Below are positions 27,495 to 37,717 of a stretch of DNA of 64,000 nucleotides, in pieces. Under the pieces are notes generated by a model. It was not told where the DNA came from and did not search any database. It worked only from the letters and a program-made list of their open reading frames with translations. The DNA is from Thalassotalea sp. 1_MG-2023 (GTDB lineage Bacteria; Pseudomonadota; Gammaproteobacteria; Enterobacterales; Alteromonadaceae). Both the position numbers and the translations under genes were made by a program. The DNA is taken from NCBI RefSeq assembly GCF_030546745.1, contig NZ_JAUOPD010000001.1, forward strand, positions 186,001 to 250,000. The letters run 5' to 3'. How positions within the stretch are numbered: position 1 is the first letter of the stretch; the number at the start of each line of letters is the position of its first letter.

Positions 27495-27922
27495 CGATGG
27501 AAAGTAAAGTACTAGCAGAAAAAGCCGTACCGCGAGGAAAATTTCCACATGTAAAACGTGCAGGTGATTTTATCTACATTTCAGGTACGAGCTCAAGACG
27601 GCCAGATAACAGCTTTGCTGGCGTGGAAGTGGATGAGTTCGGTGCAACGACCTTAGATATTCGTGCTCAAACAACAGCGGTGATTGAAAACATTCGTGAT
27701 ATTTTACAATCCGTTGATGCAGAGCTATCAGATTTGGTCGAGATCAGTACGTTTTTGGTCAATATGAATGACTTTAAAGGGTATAACGAAACCTACAGCG
27801 AATTTTTCGACATTGATGGGCCGACAAGAACAACCGTTGCCGTGCATCAACTTCCGCATCCTCATCTATTAATAGAGTGTAAAGCAATCGCATATAAGCC
27901 ATTAGCAAAGAGCGAGAAATAG
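27491..27922 (+). CDS. amnD: 2-aminomuconate deaminase, RidA/YjgF family
   Basis: A 143-residue RidA-fold protein. In tryptophan and nitrobenzene degradation, RidA-like AmnD/NbaF hydrolyses 2-aminomuconate to 4-oxalocrotonate and ammonia. Features are [34 protein letters not shown], and the terminal [13 protein letters not shown] where RidA normally has an Arg-Glu substrate site. The ATGA overlap with the dehydrogenase and only 2 nt to the dioxygenase gene place it firmly in the pathway. Confidence 0.87.
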   Translation: MTMESKVLAEKAVPRGKFPHVKRAGDFIYISGTSSRRPDNSFAGVEVDEFGATTLDIRAQTTAVIENIRDILQSVDAELSDLVEISTFLVNMNDFKGYNETYSEFFDIDGPTRTTVAVHQLPHPHLLIECKAIAYKPLAKSEK

Positions 27923-27924
27923 CT

Positions 27925-28482
27925 ATGAAAGCAAAGTTAGCGGCGTTTAACTTCATGCAATGGATTGAAGATCACAAAGACCTTTTACAACCACCCGTGG
28001 GGAATGTTCAAGTTTGGCAGAATACCGACATGATGGTCACAGTAGTAGGAGGGCCTAATCAACGAACTGATTTTCATGATGATCCTGTTGAAGAGTTTTT
28101 CTATCAACTGAAAGGCGATATGGTGCTAAAAGTGATTGAAGAGGGCAAGTGTAAAGACGTTTTTATTCGTGAAGGAGACGTTTTTTTCTTGCCAAAACAC
28201 GTACGACATTCCCCGCAGCGCCCAATGGCTGGCAGTATTGGTTTAGTGATAGAGCCTAAACGACCAAACGGCGTGAAAGATGCGTTTGAATGGTATTGTT
28301 TTGATTGCGGCGCATTAGTGCATCGAACCGAAGTGCTGTTAACGTCAATTGTTGACGACCTTCCTCCAGTGTATCAGGCTTTTTATCAAGATACTCAAGC
28401 GAGAACCTGCCCCCGCTGTCAAGCGGTACACCCTGGCAAAGAACCGCCGAAAGGTTGGGTTACACTAGAGGAGCGAAACTAA
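27925..28482 (+). CDS. nbaC: 3-hydroxyanthranilate 3,4-dioxygenase
   Basis: Fe(II) extradiol dioxygenase of the cupin fold that opens the ring of 3-hydroxyanthranilate. It has the metal-binding segment [19 protein letters not shown] (His and Glu ligands) and the second His in [13 protein letters not shown]. The C-terminal extension carries two CxxC motifs (YCFDCG and CPRCQ), the rubredoxin-like iron site found in bacterial enzymes. Length 185 is standard. Its stop codon overlaps the next start (TAATG). Confidence 0.94.
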   Translation: MKAKLAAFNFMQWIEDHKDLLQPPVGNVQVWQNTDMMVTVVGGPNQRTDFHDDPVEEFFYQLKGDMVLKVIEEGKCKDVFIREGDVFFLPKHVRHSPQRPMAGSIGLVIEPKRPNGVKDAFEWYCFDCGALVHRTEVLLTSIVDDLPPVYQAFYQDTQARTCPRCQAVHPGKEPPKGWVTLEERN

Positions 28483-29504
28483 TGCAAGTAGTCGATATAC
28501 ATTCACATTTTTTCCCAAAAGAATGGCCTAGCCTTCAAGAAAAGTTTGGTGGTAACGATTGGCCTTGGTTACAGCACTTACCGAATGAAAAAAATGAAAG
28601 TGGTTTTGCAAAAGCCATGTTAATGAAAGGTGATAAAGCATTTCGACCCATCTATGCCGCTTGTTGGGATCCTGAAATAAGATTGGCAGAAATGGATGCA
28701 CAAGGTGTTTCACAGCAAATTATTTCTGCCACGCCGATCTTATTTGCTTATGAAAAGCCCCTTGAACAAGCGTTGTACTGCGCACAATTATTTAACGATG
28801 CTGCACTGGATATTTGCCAACAAGGTAAAGGGCGACTATTCGCTATGGCTCAAGTGCCATTACAAAATGCAGATGCCGCTTGCATAGAAGCGAGTCGAGC
28901 AATAAAGGCAGGTCATGTTGGTGTGCAAATCGGTAACCATGTTGGTGAAAAAAACATGGATGATGAAGGTGTATTAACCTTTCTTCAACATTGTGCGGCA
29001 GAAAATATACCGGTGTTTGTTCATCCTTGGGACATGATGGCAGCAAGTCGCACTAAAGATTACATGATGGGTTGGACAGTTGGTATGCCCGCTGAAACAC
29101 AGCTTTCTATTGTTTCGATGATCTTAGGGGGAGGTTTTGACCGTATTAGCCGTGATTTAAAAATGTGTTTTGCCCACGGCGGTGGCGCTTTTACCTTTTT
29201 GTTAGGGCGTTTAGAAAATGCATGGCGATATCGTGATATTGCGCGTGGTAAATCGGAACATCCACCAAGCTATTACCTTGACCGATTTTATTTAGATACC
29301 GCCGTGTTTGACCATGATGCGCTTGCATTATTGGTTAAAAAAATGACCACCGATCGTTTACTGTTCGGCACTGATTACCCTTTCCCGTTAGGTGAGCAAA
29401 AAATGGGTGAGTTAATTAAAACAGCGCCAGATCTAACGGATGCCGAAAAGCAACAAATGCTCGCCACAAATGCACAACAGTTTTTTTCCTTGCCGACTTG
29501 TTAA
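28482..29504 (+). CDS. nbaD: 2-amino-3-carboxymuconate-6-semialdehyde decarboxylase (ACMSD)
   Basis: Zinc-dependent amidohydrolase-superfamily decarboxylase that turns the ring-opened dioxygenase product into 2-aminomuconate semialdehyde, diverting flux from quinolinate. Zinc-site motifs are HSHFFP (HxH), the His of [22 protein letters not shown], and the Asp of [12 protein letters not shown] 28482 is used because GAGGAG lies 8 nt upstream and it overlaps the dioxygenase stop; a longer frame to 28455 would run back into the dioxygenase gene. Confidence 0.94.
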   Translation: MQVVDIHSHFFPKEWPSLQEKFGGNDWPWLQHLPNEKNESGFAKAMLMKGDKAFRPIYAACWDPEIRLAEMDAQGVSQQIISATPILFAYEKPLEQALYCAQLFNDAALDICQQGKGRLFAMAQVPLQNADAACIEASRAIKAGHVGVQIGNHVGEKNMDDEGVLTFLQHCAAENIPVFVHPWDMMAASRTKDYMMGWTVGMPAETQLSIVSMILGGGFDRISRDLKMCFAHGGGAFTFLLGRLENAWRYRDIARGKSEHPPSYYLDRFYLDTAVFDHDALALLVKKMTTDRLLFGTDYPFPLGEQKMGELIKTAPDLTDAEKQQMLATNAQQFFSLPTC

Positions 29505-29515
29505 TTGAGAATGTT

Positions 29516-30808
29516 ATGACCTTTGAAAATACCTTAGCTTATGCACAAAAACTTGATAATGACGACCCGCTCGCGGGCTATCGAGATAAATTCTTTCACC
29601 CAGTCATAGAAGGTAAGCAAGTATTATATTTCACCGGTAATTCATTAGGGCTACAACCGAAAACGGCAAAAGATTACTTACAAGTAGAGCTTGATGATTG
29701 GGCGGCATGGGGTGTAGAAGGACACTTTCACGGACGTAACCCTTGGGTGAGTTATCATGAGATGTTAACGCCAGCAAGTGCAGAGCTTGTTGGTGCAAAA
29801 GCATCAGAAGTCGTGTGCATGAATTCGCTGACAACCAACTTACATTTATTGTTTGTTAGTTTTTATCGTCCAACAAAACAACGCTTTAAAATTATCAGTG
29901 AAGCTAAAATGTTTCCATCTGACCGTTACTTACTGGAAACGCAAGTAAAACACCACGGTTTTGAACCTGATGAAGCCATTATTGAAATTTCACCGCGAGC
30001 GGGTGAATTTACCATCAGAGAAAGCGATATTTTAGCAGCGATTGAAGAGCATCGTGATGAGCTTGCTTTAGTGTTTTTTGGTGGGGTTAATTATTTTACC
30101 GGTCAGCTATTTGATATGAAAAAACTGACTGCAGCGGCACATAATGTTGGTGCATTAGCAGGGTTTGATTTAGCGCATGCTGTTGGAAATGTGCCGTTGA
30201 AGCTTCATGAATGGCAGGTAGATTTTGCCGCGTGGTGTACTTATAAATATCTCAATGGCAGTGCCGGTAATGTCGGGGGGATTTTTGTGCATGATAAGCA
30301 TGGACAAGATACCGAAATACCAAGGTTTGGAGGTTGGTGGGGGCATAATAAAGAACGCCGCTTTTTAATGGAAAATACCTTCGAGCCCATGCCCGGCGCT
30401 GAAGGTTGGCAATTGAGTAATGTGCCGATAATGGGCATGGCTGTTTTAAAATCTTCGTTGGATATTTTTCAGCAAGCGGGCATTGAGGCATTACGTAAAA
30501 AAAGCCTCAAGTTAACTGCTTTTTTGCAGTACGTGTTTGATGATGTTGTTAACAAGTTTACAAATATTGAATTGCAAATTATTACTCCTACAGCACCAGA
30601 GCAACGTGGTTGCCAACTATCAGTAAAACTAATTGGTACAGACAAAGGTTTTTTTAATCAATTAACCCATGCTGGTGTGATCACTGATTTTAGAGAACCC
30701 GATGTGATTAGGCTTGCACCCGTGCCGCTGTATAATTCATTTGTAGATATCTATCAATTCGGGCAAAAATTAAATGCCCTGCTTGAGGAAATAACCAATG
30801 ATCGCTAA
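29516..30808 (+). CDS. kynU: Kynureninase
   Basis: PLP-dependent hydrolase cleaving 3-hydroxykynurenine (and kynurenine) to 3-hydroxyanthranilate and alanine. The motifs are [12 protein letters not shown] at the N-terminus, [13 protein letters not shown] (PLP-pyridine Asp), and the Schiff-base Lys in [12 protein letters not shown]. Length 430 is normal for bacterial KynU. ATG 29516 is chosen over the TTG at 29498, which would overlap the previous coding region. Its 3' end overlaps the monooxygenase gene by 11 nt. Confidence 0.95.
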   Translation: MTFENTLAYAQKLDNDDPLAGYRDKFFHPVIEGKQVLYFTGNSLGLQPKTAKDYLQVELDDWAAWGVEGHFHGRNPWVSYHEMLTPASAELVGAKASEVVCMNSLTTNLHLLFVSFYRPTKQRFKIISEAKMFPSDRYLLETQVKHHGFEPDEAIIEISPRAGEFTIRESDILAAIEEHRDELALVFFGGVNYFTGQLFDMKKLTAAAHNVGALAGFDLAHAVGNVPLKLHEWQVDFAAWCTYKYLNGSAGNVGGIFVHDKHGQDTEIPRFGGWWGHNKERRFLMENTFEPMPGAEGWQLSNVPIMGMAVLKSSLDIFQQAGIEALRKKSLKLTAFLQYVFDDVVNKFTNIELQIITPTAPEQRGCQLSVKLIGTDKGFFNQLTHAGVITDFREPDVIRLAPVPLYNSFVDIYQFGQKLNALLEEITNDR

Positions 30809-32180
30809 CCCAGCTATCACGATCAACGGTGCTGGACCTGTCGGCGCATTGCTAGCGTTGATGTTGGCAAAGCGTGGTTATGCTATTGATCTATTCGAAT
30901 CTCGACCAGATTCACGAAAAACAAATATATACCAAGGGAAGTCAATTAATTTAGCGCTTTCCGATCGCGGTTGGAAAGCCTTAAATGCAGTGGGAATTGA
31001 TGAGGAAATTCGCCAACAAGCAATTCCCATGTACTGTCGCGTAATGCACGATACTGAGGGCAATCTTACTAAACAACATTATGGTAACAACAACCAAGCC
31101 ATTTGGTCTGTTTCTCGTGCAGGGATTAATGAACAATTAATGACATTAGCAGAGCAGCAAAATAACGTGTCATTATATTTTTCACATCGGCTTACCCAGC
31201 ATGACTTTGAAACGAACACTGCGTTATATGTTGATGGGAAAAATCACGTTAAGCAACATCAAACCGATTTGCTTTTTGGTGCTGATGGTGCTTTCTCAAA
31301 AGTTAGACGATTAATGCAAGAACTGCCACGGCAGCGAATTAGCTATAGTTTAGAATACATGCCGCAAAGCTACATTGAATTAACCATTCCCGCGGGTGAA
31401 AATGGCGAACATTTGATGGAAAAAAATGCGCTACATATCTGGCCACGTAAAGACTTTATGTTGATCGCATTACCGAATGCTGATGGTTCGTTTACTTGCA
31501 CCTTGTTTATGGATCATCAAGGCGAGAATTCGTTTTCTGCATTAACGGAACATGAAACAGTCGCCGCGTTTTTCCAGCAGCACTTTGCCGATGCGCTACC
31601 GCTGCTAGATAATCCGATTGAAGAATTTCTTGCAAAGGCACCTTCACCGCTATGTTTGGTGCATGTTTACCCTTGGTTGGTAAACGATCAAGTAGCCCTT
31701 ATTGGTGATGCTGCACATGCAATGGTGCCATTTTATGGTCAAGGGATGAATTGTGGTTTTGAAGATTGTCGTGTGTTGTGTGAATTACTTGATAGTTTTC
31801 AAGGAGATTGGCAGCAAACATTAATGGCCTACCAACAAGAGAGAAAAGAAAATGGCGACGCGATTATTGAATTAGCAAAGCGTAACTTTATCGAAATGAG
31901 TGATTTTGCCGGCGATGAACGCTTCCTGTTACGTAAAAAAATAGAAGCTCGCTTTCATCAGCGCTATCCCGATTTATGGATCCCACTTTATTCAATGGTG
32001 ACATTCTCGCCAAATATTCCCTACAAAACAGCACTGGAAATAGGTGACATTCAAGCCAAAATTATGGATGAAATTATGCACATAGAGAATATTGAGCAAT
32101 GTTGGCAAGACGAATCTGTAATGACGACCTTATATGATATGAGTCGTGACAGAATACCGCTGATCAAGCAAGAGGTATAA
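30798..32180 (+). CDS. kmo: Kynurenine 3-monooxygenase
   Basis: FAD-dependent aromatic hydroxylase converting kynurenine to 3-hydroxykynurenine with NADPH and O2. It has the dinucleotide fold [32 protein letters not shown], and the second FAD motif [17 protein letters not shown] followed by MNCGFEDC. Length 460 agrees with bacterial KMO, and the C-terminus contains hydrophobic and amphipathic stretches. It overlaps kynU and lies 1 nt before the tryptophan dioxygenase gene. Confidence 0.95.
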   Translation: MIANPAITINGAGPVGALLALMLAKRGYAIDLFESRPDSRKTNIYQGKSINLALSDRGWKALNAVGIDEEIRQQAIPMYCRVMHDTEGNLTKQHYGNNNQAIWSVSRAGINEQLMTLAEQQNNVSLYFSHRLTQHDFETNTALYVDGKNHVKQHQTDLLFGADGAFSKVRRLMQELPRQRISYSLEYMPQSYIELTIPAGENGEHLMEKNALHIWPRKDFMLIALPNADGSFTCTLFMDHQGENSFSALTEHETVAAFFQQHFADALPLLDNPIEEFLAKAPSPLCLVHVYPWLVNDQVALIGDAAHAMVPFYGQGMNCGFEDCRVLCELLDSFQGDWQQTLMAYQQERKENGDAIIELAKRNFIEMSDFAGDERFLLRKKIEARFHQRYPDLWIPLYSMVTFSPNIPYKTALEIGDIQAKIMDEIMHIENIEQCWQDESVMTTLYDMSRDRIPLIKQEV

Positions 32181-32181
32181 C

Positions 32182-33054
32182 ATGAGCTGTCCGTACCAAG
32201 CATCAAATTCTGATAAGGAAAAATCAAACTACCGCGATATGGAAGAAGGCATTCATACCGACTTTGAAGATGACATGTCTTATGGCGATTATTTATGCCT
32301 TGAGCAAATATTAACAGCTCAAAAACCCGTTTCTGACCAACATGATGAAATGCTCTTTATTACTATTCATCAAACCAGTGAGTTATGGTTAAAACTTGCC
32401 GGCCATGAATTAACCGCAGCAATAACCAATATACAACATGCAGATTTTGGCCATGCATTTAAAGTTATTTCTCGTGTAAAACAGATACTTAACCAACTAA
32501 CGCAATCTTGGCACATTCTGTCAACGTTGACGCCTGTTGATTACTTGAAGTTTCGTGACGCCTTAGGACACTCCTCTGGGTTTCAGTCGTATGGTTACCG
32601 TAAACTTGAATTCTTATTAGGTAATAAAAATTCACACCTATTGGCGGTTCATAAAAATCAACCGGAAAGCTATCAATCATTAAATGCTGTGCTCCATGCA
32701 CCAAGCTTATATGATGAAGTACTTCGAGCATTAGCAAAAAATGGCCTAGCGATTGATAAGCAAGTACTTGAAAGAGATTTTACCCAGCCCTATCAACAAG
32801 ATGAATCTGTGCTACAAGCATGGTTAAACGTTTATCAACATGCTGATGAACATTTCCAGATGTATGAGCTTGCTGAAAAATTGATTGATATTGAAGACGC
32901 CTTTCAGCAGTGGCGTTTTAAACATATGTATACGGTGCAGCGTATCATCGGTCATAAAGCAGGAACAGGTGGTTCGTCTGGGGTAAGTTTTTTAAAGAAA
33001 GCATTAGATATTAGCTTTTTTCCTGAACTGTTTGCTTTACGTACCCATTTATAA
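32182..33054 (+). CDS. kynA: Tryptophan 2,3-dioxygenase
   Basis: Haem dioxygenase for the first step of tryptophan catabolism, giving N-formylkynurenine. Signature segments are MSYGDYLCLEQIL, HDEMLFITIHQTSELW (substrate and haem-pocket residues), FRDALGHSSGFQSYGYR, and the haem-ligand His region FKHMYTVQRIIGHKAGTGGSSG. Length 290 is typical. It is the last gene of the seven-gene operon, although its product acts first. Confidence 0.96.
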   Translation: MSCPYQASNSDKEKSNYRDMEEGIHTDFEDDMSYGDYLCLEQILTAQKPVSDQHDEMLFITIHQTSELWLKLAGHELTAAITNIQHADFGHAFKVISRVKQILNQLTQSWHILSTLTPVDYLKFRDALGHSSGFQSYGYRKLEFLLGNKNSHLLAVHKNQPESYQSLNAVLHAPSLYDEVLRALAKNGLAIDKQVLERDFTQPYQQDESVLQAWLNVYQHADEHFQMYELAEKLIDIEDAFQQWRFKHMYTVQRIIGHKAGTGGSSGVSFLKKALDISFFPELFALRTHL

Positions 33055-33116
33055 TTGTGAAATTTTTTTTATCGTTATAGCATGATATATCAGTAATGTT
33101 GATATGTTGAAATTCA

Positions 33117-34037
33117 GTGGATATTAGCAAAAGCCAATTAACGATTAGTCATTTAAAAATGATTTGTCAGTTAGCGGAAAGTGAAACGGTAAAAGAGGCG
33201 GCTCAAGCATTATTTATTAGTCAGCCGGCATTAACCAACCGTATTCGCGAGGCTGAAAAACGTTTAAATAGTCAATTGTTCTACCGTCGTGGTCGTCGAA
33301 TTTATATGTCGAATGCGGGTAAACGTTTGCTAGTCTCTGCCAAGAAAATTTTACAAGAATTAGCGCGCGTTGAACATGATATTTCTCGCTTAACTCATGG
33401 TGTTGAGCAGGTGCTACGCATCAGTATGCCGCACTATGCAAATTTTTCATGGCTACCTGATGTACTAAAGGGGTTTTCGTTAAGCTACCCACAAATAGAG
33501 CTTGAAATTACCTCGCAATCTCCAGTCAAACCGCTTCAAGCCTTGCATAATCACGACGTAGATGTGGCTCTTATTTCTAGCGCTAAAGCTGAGTTAGAGA
33601 TAGATGCTGAGCAATATGTCGCTAAAGTGATCACCAAAGATGAGTTAGTAGCTTGTTTATCTAAGCAGCATCAAAAATCAGATCAGCCGTTTTTAATGCC
33701 GGAAGATTTCGCCGATCAAACCTATGTAACAAATTCAACTGAAGCGGAAACTGAACGTGAATATGAGTTGTTTTTTAAACCGGCAGGGGTTATCCCGCCT
33801 AAAGTGTTACAAGTCGGTTTTAATGATGCTATTCTCGCTTTAGTTAAAGCCAATATAGGCGTGTCTATATTTTCTCAACGTCAATTAATCCGGTATCTGC
33901 CCGATGCTTCCTTAACAACATGCCGATTAGGTGAAACAGGATTACCCGTGTTTTGGCATGTCGTTTATCGCAAACATGATCATATTATTGCACCGGCAGA
34001 AAAATTATTTTCTCTTTTATCTCAACATTATAACTAA
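33117..34037 (+). CDS. LysR-family transcriptional regulator
   Basis: 306-residue LTTR with an N-terminal winged HTH (TVKEAAQALFISQPALTNRI) and a two-lobe effector-binding domain (from about residue 90, starting VLRISMPHYANF). It begins at GTG 33117, 62 nt after kynA, in the same direction. It could sense a tryptophan metabolite and control the upstream operon, or control the amino-sugar cluster that follows 109 nt later. The sequence does not decide between them. Confidence 0.88.
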   Translation: MDISKSQLTISHLKMICQLAESETVKEAAQALFISQPALTNRIREAEKRLNSQLFYRRGRRIYMSNAGKRLLVSAKKILQELARVEHDISRLTHGVEQVLRISMPHYANFSWLPDVLKGFSLSYPQIELEITSQSPVKPLQALHNHDVDVALISSAKAELEIDAEQYVAKVITKDELVACLSKQHQKSDQPFLMPEDFADQTYVTNSTEAETEREYELFFKPAGVIPPKVLQVGFNDAILALVKANIGVSIFSQRQLIRYLPDASLTTCRLGETGLPVFWHVVYRKHDHIIAPAEKLFSLLSQHYN

Positions 34038-34038
34038 A

Positions 34039-34087
34039 CACTATAGTGATATAAGTAAATTTATTTCTTTTGATGTTACTTAGTAAC
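34039..34087. promoter_or_regulatory. Two palindromes before the oxidised-amino-sugar cluster
   Basis: The LysR-34147 gap holds CACTATAGTG (34039-34048, perfect 10-nt palindrome) and GTTACTTAGTAAC (34075-34087, 6-bp arms around a central T). The second is a plausible operator for the RpiR-type regulator encoded second in the cluster, or for the LysR protein. No sure promoter boxes were picked. Confidence 0.4.
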
Positions 34088-34146
34088 TATTAATTTGATA
34101 TATTGTTGTTATATTTTAACATTGATGTCTGTTGAAAGGCAATAAT

Positions 34147-35388
34147 ATGACAACAAGCAAACAGCAACTGCATGTAAATAAAGGCTTTGGCGATGTAACA
34201 GCGTTAGAGAGCTCTGGTTGGAATATTCTTAATGAAGAGGTTGGCTTACCCGTAGCGGTGCTTGATGAGGCATCTTTACAGAGTAATGCGCAGTGGATGC
34301 AATCGTTTAGTGAGCAAGCAGGCGTTAAGTTAGCTCCGCATGGTAAAACAACCATGTCTCCAGAACTTTTTAAGCAACAGTTGTCACAAGGATGCTGGGG
34401 TATAAGCTTGGCAACTATCCCGCAAGTGGTAAGTGCTTACAAACAGGGGGTTAAACGCTTTATCCTTGCCAATCAATTAATCGGTAAATTTCACTGTCAG
34501 CAATTAGTTGAGATTTTACAGGAACCCGATGTTGAGTTTTATTGTTTCGTTGAATCTGTGGCTAATGTTGTGTTTTTAGGTGAATTTTTTCAACAGCAAA
34601 AAGCAACGTTAAACGTGTTGATAGAAATAGGTGTGCCAGGTGGTCGTTGTGGTTGGCGCGATGTTGACAACATTAGACCACTGGTTGATGCAATTTCAGC
34701 ACAACCTGCGTTGCAGTTATCCGGTATTAGCTTTTATGAAGGCGTGATCCACGGTGAAGATGCACAAGCAAAGATAGTGCATTTTATTGAGCGTATTAAA
34801 CAATTGTTTATTCAATTACAGCAACAAGGCCGATTTAACGGTGAAAATGTGATCATTACTGGCGCTGGTTCCGCTTGGTATGATGTCGTCGCTAACGCAT
34901 TATCTCAGGAACAATCGTTAAACTTTACCGCCATTATTAGGCCCGGCTGTTACTTGATACATGATACCGGTATCTATCAAGATGCGCAGCAAACGATTAT
35001 GCAACGCAGCCAATTGGCATGTGATATTGGTGGCGATCTTATTTCTAGCCTTTACGTGTGGGCGTATGTGTATGCTACGCCTGAACCAGGGTTAGTCATT
35101 GTCGGTTTAGGAAAACGGGATGCAGCATTTGACGCAGGGTTACCTACCCCTACCTTGTATTATCGTCCTGGTAACGACAAACCACAGCAAGTACCTGATA
35201 GTTGGGAGTCGGTAAAAATAATGGACCAACACTTGATGCTCAAGGTTGACGAAAATGCCGATTTACAACCTGGCGATATGATGTGTTTTTCAACGTCGCA
35301 CCCGTGTTTAACGTTTGATAAATGGCGCTTTATTGGCATAAGTAATGACCAACATGTGATCACAAAACAAGTGGCGACTTACTTCTAA
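34147..35388 (+). CDS. PLP-dependent D-amino-acid / D-glucosaminate dehydratase (fold-type III, D-threonine aldolase family)
   Basis: Fold-type III PLP enzyme of the alanine-racemase N-domain / D-threonine aldolase-like group. It has LAPHGKTTMSPEL with the Schiff-base Lys, EIGVPGGRCGWRD, and a C-terminal D-serine-dehydratase-like metal site (TSHPCLTF, with His and Cys). Members act on D-serine, D-threonine or other beta-hydroxy D-amino acids, and D-glucosaminate dehydratase belongs to this group. With an N-acyl-D-amino-acid deacylase, a KDG-type kinase and a GH20 enzyme alongside, D-glucosaminate to 2-keto-3-deoxygluconate is the best-fitting reaction. ATG 34147 has AAGGCA before it; TTG 34132 is unlikely. 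A D-amino-acid deaminase for peptidoglycan-derived D-serine is the alternative. Confidence 0.78.
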   Translation: MTTSKQQLHVNKGFGDVTALESSGWNILNEEVGLPVAVLDEASLQSNAQWMQSFSEQAGVKLAPHGKTTMSPELFKQQLSQGCWGISLATIPQVVSAYKQGVKRFILANQLIGKFHCQQLVEILQEPDVEFYCFVESVANVVFLGEFFQQQKATLNVLIEIGVPGGRCGWRDVDNIRPLVDAISAQPALQLSGISFYEGVIHGEDAQAKIVHFIERIKQLFIQLQQQGRFNGENVIITGAGSAWYDVVANALSQEQSLNFTAIIRPGCYLIHDTGIYQDAQQTIMQRSQLACDIGGDLISSLYVWAYVYATPEPGLVIVGLGKRDAAFDAGLPTPTLYYRPGNDKPQQVPDSWESVKIMDQHLMLKVDENADLQPGDMMCFSTSHPCLTFDKWRFIGISNDQHVITKQVATYF

Positions 35389-36240
35389 ATGGATATTTTA
35401 ACCCGAATAAGTCAGCGTTATGACCACATGCGCCCGGCGGAACAAAAAGTAGCAGATTTGATCCGCAAAGATCTAAGGTTTGCCAGTCGTTGTGCCATTC
35501 AACAATTGGCGAAAAAAGCTGGGGTTAGTCACGCAAGTATTACTCGATTAGCGAAAACCTTAGCTTGTGATGATGTACGTGATTTAAAGCTGCAATTAGC
35601 TCAGGTTGCCGCCGTGGGAGAGCGTTTTCATGATGAACAGCATATCGAACAACAAGATATGCCAGAAGTTTATCAGTCTATTCAAGATATTTTGCAGGTA
35701 AATCGAGGTTTAATCACTAAAGATAAATGTATCACTGCAGCCGAATTAATTTTAGCTGCAAACCATTGTTTAATTTTTGGTGTAGGTGGTGGTAGTACGA
35801 TATTTGCGCAAGAATGCCAACATCGATTATTCCGCTTAGATGTCAAAAGTAATGCTTATTCTGATCCCATGTTAATGCGGATGACAGCAGCAAGCATTGA
35901 TGCGAATGATTTACTGATTTGTTTATCGTTAAGCGGTAAAAGTCCTGATGTTTTAGAAGCTGCAAACATCGCGAAAGAGTATGGCGGAAAAATAGTTGCT
36001 ATTTGTCCTGAAGGGGAGTTATCAGCGTTGGCTGATGTTCACTTGCCGATCACCACGCAAGAAATGGATTTTATTTATATGCCGAGCGCATCACGGTACG
36101 TGTTATTGGCAGCGATTGACATGTTAGCAAGTGGAGTAGCGATTAAGAATCAGCGAAAGTCGCGTGAAAAATTACGCCGAATTAAATTACAACTTGATGA
36201 GCATCGTGGTTGTGCAAGTCGAACACCATTAGGCGATTAA
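35389..36240 (+). CDS. RpiR/MurR-family regulator with SIS domain
   Basis: 283-residue regulator with an N-terminal RpiR HTH (CAIQQLAKKAGVSHASITRLAKTL) and a C-terminal SIS sugar-phosphate-binding domain (FGVGGGSTIFAQECQ, LLICLSLSGKSPDVLEAANIA, both quoted in part). SIS regulators sense phosphorylated sugars, so a keto-deoxy sugar phosphate from the cluster's kinase is a sensible ligand. Its ATG immediately follows the dehydratase stop, showing co-transcription and probable autoregulation of the cluster. Confidence 0.9.
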   Translation: MDILTRISQRYDHMRPAEQKVADLIRKDLRFASRCAIQQLAKKAGVSHASITRLAKTLACDDVRDLKLQLAQVAAVGERFHDEQHIEQQDMPEVYQSIQDILQVNRGLITKDKCITAAELILAANHCLIFGVGGGSTIFAQECQHRLFRLDVKSNAYSDPMLMRMTAASIDANDLLICLSLSGKSPDVLEAANIAKEYGGKIVAICPEGELSALADVHLPITTQEMDFIYMPSASRYVLLAAIDMLASGVAIKNQRKSREKLRRIKLQLDEHRGCASRTPLGD

Positions 36241-36253
36241 AAGGAAGCATGAT

Positions 36254-37717
36254 TTGTACGATTTGATCATTAAAAATGCACAAGTGATAGATGGCAGCGG
36301 AGCTCCGGCTCAGCAAGTTGATGTTGCTATTTGTGGAGATAAAATTGCAACTGTAGGTGAATCACAGGCATTTAGTAAGCATGTTATTGATGCAAAAGGT
36401 TTAGTGCTTTCGCCAGGGTTTATAGATGTTCATACCCATGACGATCTAGAGGTTGTGCGTAATCCTGATATGCTTGCCAAAGTGAGCCAGGGTGTTTCTA
36501 CGGTTGTCGTTGGAAATTGCGGCATCAGTGCTAGCCCATATCAACTTGGCGTTGAACCACCAGACCCTATTAATTTGTTGGGCAAGCAGGGTGAGTTTAA
36601 CTTTGCTTGTTTGTCTGAATATATTGATTACTTATCATCAGCACCGCCTAACGTGAATGTCGTCGCATTGGTGGGGCATACGGCTTTACGCGCGCAGGTA
36701 ATGGATGATTTATCTCGAGGTGCTACCGATGATGAAATTGCGCAAATGCAACAATTACTTCGCCGCGCACTTGAACAGGGTGCAAAGGGGTTAAGTACAG
36801 GGTTAGCATATAAAAATGCTAAAGCGTCAACTGAGCACGAAACCCAAGCACTTGCCAGTGTATTGCATGATTTTGATGCATTATATACCACGCATTTACG
36901 CACAGAGTTCGACGGGATTATTGACGCGTTGGATGAGGCGTTTACTTTAGGAAAAAAAGTGCAATCACCGGTGGTTATCTCTCATTTAAAATGTGCTGGT
37001 AAGCAAAATTGGGGTAGATCAAAAGAGATCATTGCGCATGTTGAGCAAGCCGCGCAACAACAGCCGATTGCCTGCGATTGTTATCCGTATCACGCCAGTT
37101 CTAGCACCTTAGACTTAAACCAAGTAACTGATGATTTTGAAATTTTTATTACCTGGTCAGATACAGAGCCAACAATGGCCGGTCAGAGCTTAGCGGCTAT
37201 TGCGAAGACGTGGAAAGTGAGCTTACATGATGCAGCAAAACGTTTAATGCCGGCAGGTGCTGTTTACCATGGTATGAACGAACAAGATGTTGAAGCATTT
37301 TTAAAATATGACAGAAGCATGATTGGTTCAGATGGCTTGCCTTGTGATCCACATCCACATCCCAGATTGTGGGGAGCATTTCCTCGCGTACTTGGGCGTT
37401 ACAGCCGGGAGAAGTCATTATTTCCGTTAGCAACGGCAATTCATAAAATGACAGGAAAATCGGCGGAAAATTTCAATTTACACAATCGAGGACTGATTAA
37501 ATCAGGGTATTACGCTGATTTAGTGTTATTTGATCCAAAAAGCATTATTGACAATGCTGACTTTACTGCACCTTTTGCTGTTTCTTCAGGCATCAAAAAA
37601 CTGTGGGTCAATGGTCGATTAACGTATCAACAAGGTGAAGGAGTATGCCCAGTAGCGCAATCTCCTCGCACCGGACAATTTTTAAAACATACATATATCA
37701 AGAGGAATAAATCATGA
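36254..37717 (+). CDS. N-acyl-D-amino-acid deacylase family amidohydrolase
   Basis: Zinc amidohydrolase of the D-aminoacylase family, 487 residues. It has FIDVHTHDD (HxH), the Cys ligand in VVGNCGISASP, TTHLRTEF, VISHLKCAG and the catalytic Asp in MIGSDGLPCDPHPHPR. Known members remove an N-acyl group from D-amino acids. N-acetyl-D-glucosaminate is formally such a compound, so deacetylation to D-glucosaminate is the inferred role here. TTG 36254 is used, with AAGGAAG 6 nt upstream. It overlaps the RidA gene by 4 nt. Confidence 0.88.
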   Translation: MYDLIIKNAQVIDGSGAPAQQVDVAICGDKIATVGESQAFSKHVIDAKGLVLSPGFIDVHTHDDLEVVRNPDMLAKVSQGVSTVVVGNCGISASPYQLGVEPPDPINLLGKQGEFNFACLSEYIDYLSSAPPNVNVVALVGHTALRAQVMDDLSRGATDDEIAQMQQLLRRALEQGAKGLSTGLAYKNAKASTEHETQALASVLHDFDALYTTHLRTEFDGIIDALDEAFTLGKKVQSPVVISHLKCAGKQNWGRSKEIIAHVEQAAQQQPIACDCYPYHASSSTLDLNQVTDDFEIFITWSDTEPTMAGQSLAAIAKTWKVSLHDAAKRLMPAGAVYHGMNEQDVEAFLKYDRSMIGSDGLPCDPHPHPRLWGAFPRVLGRYSREKSLFPLATAIHKMTGKSAENFNLHNRGLIKSGYYADLVLFDPKSIIDNADFTAPFAVSSGIKKLWVNGRLTYQQGEGVCPVAQSPRTGQFLKHTYIKRNKS

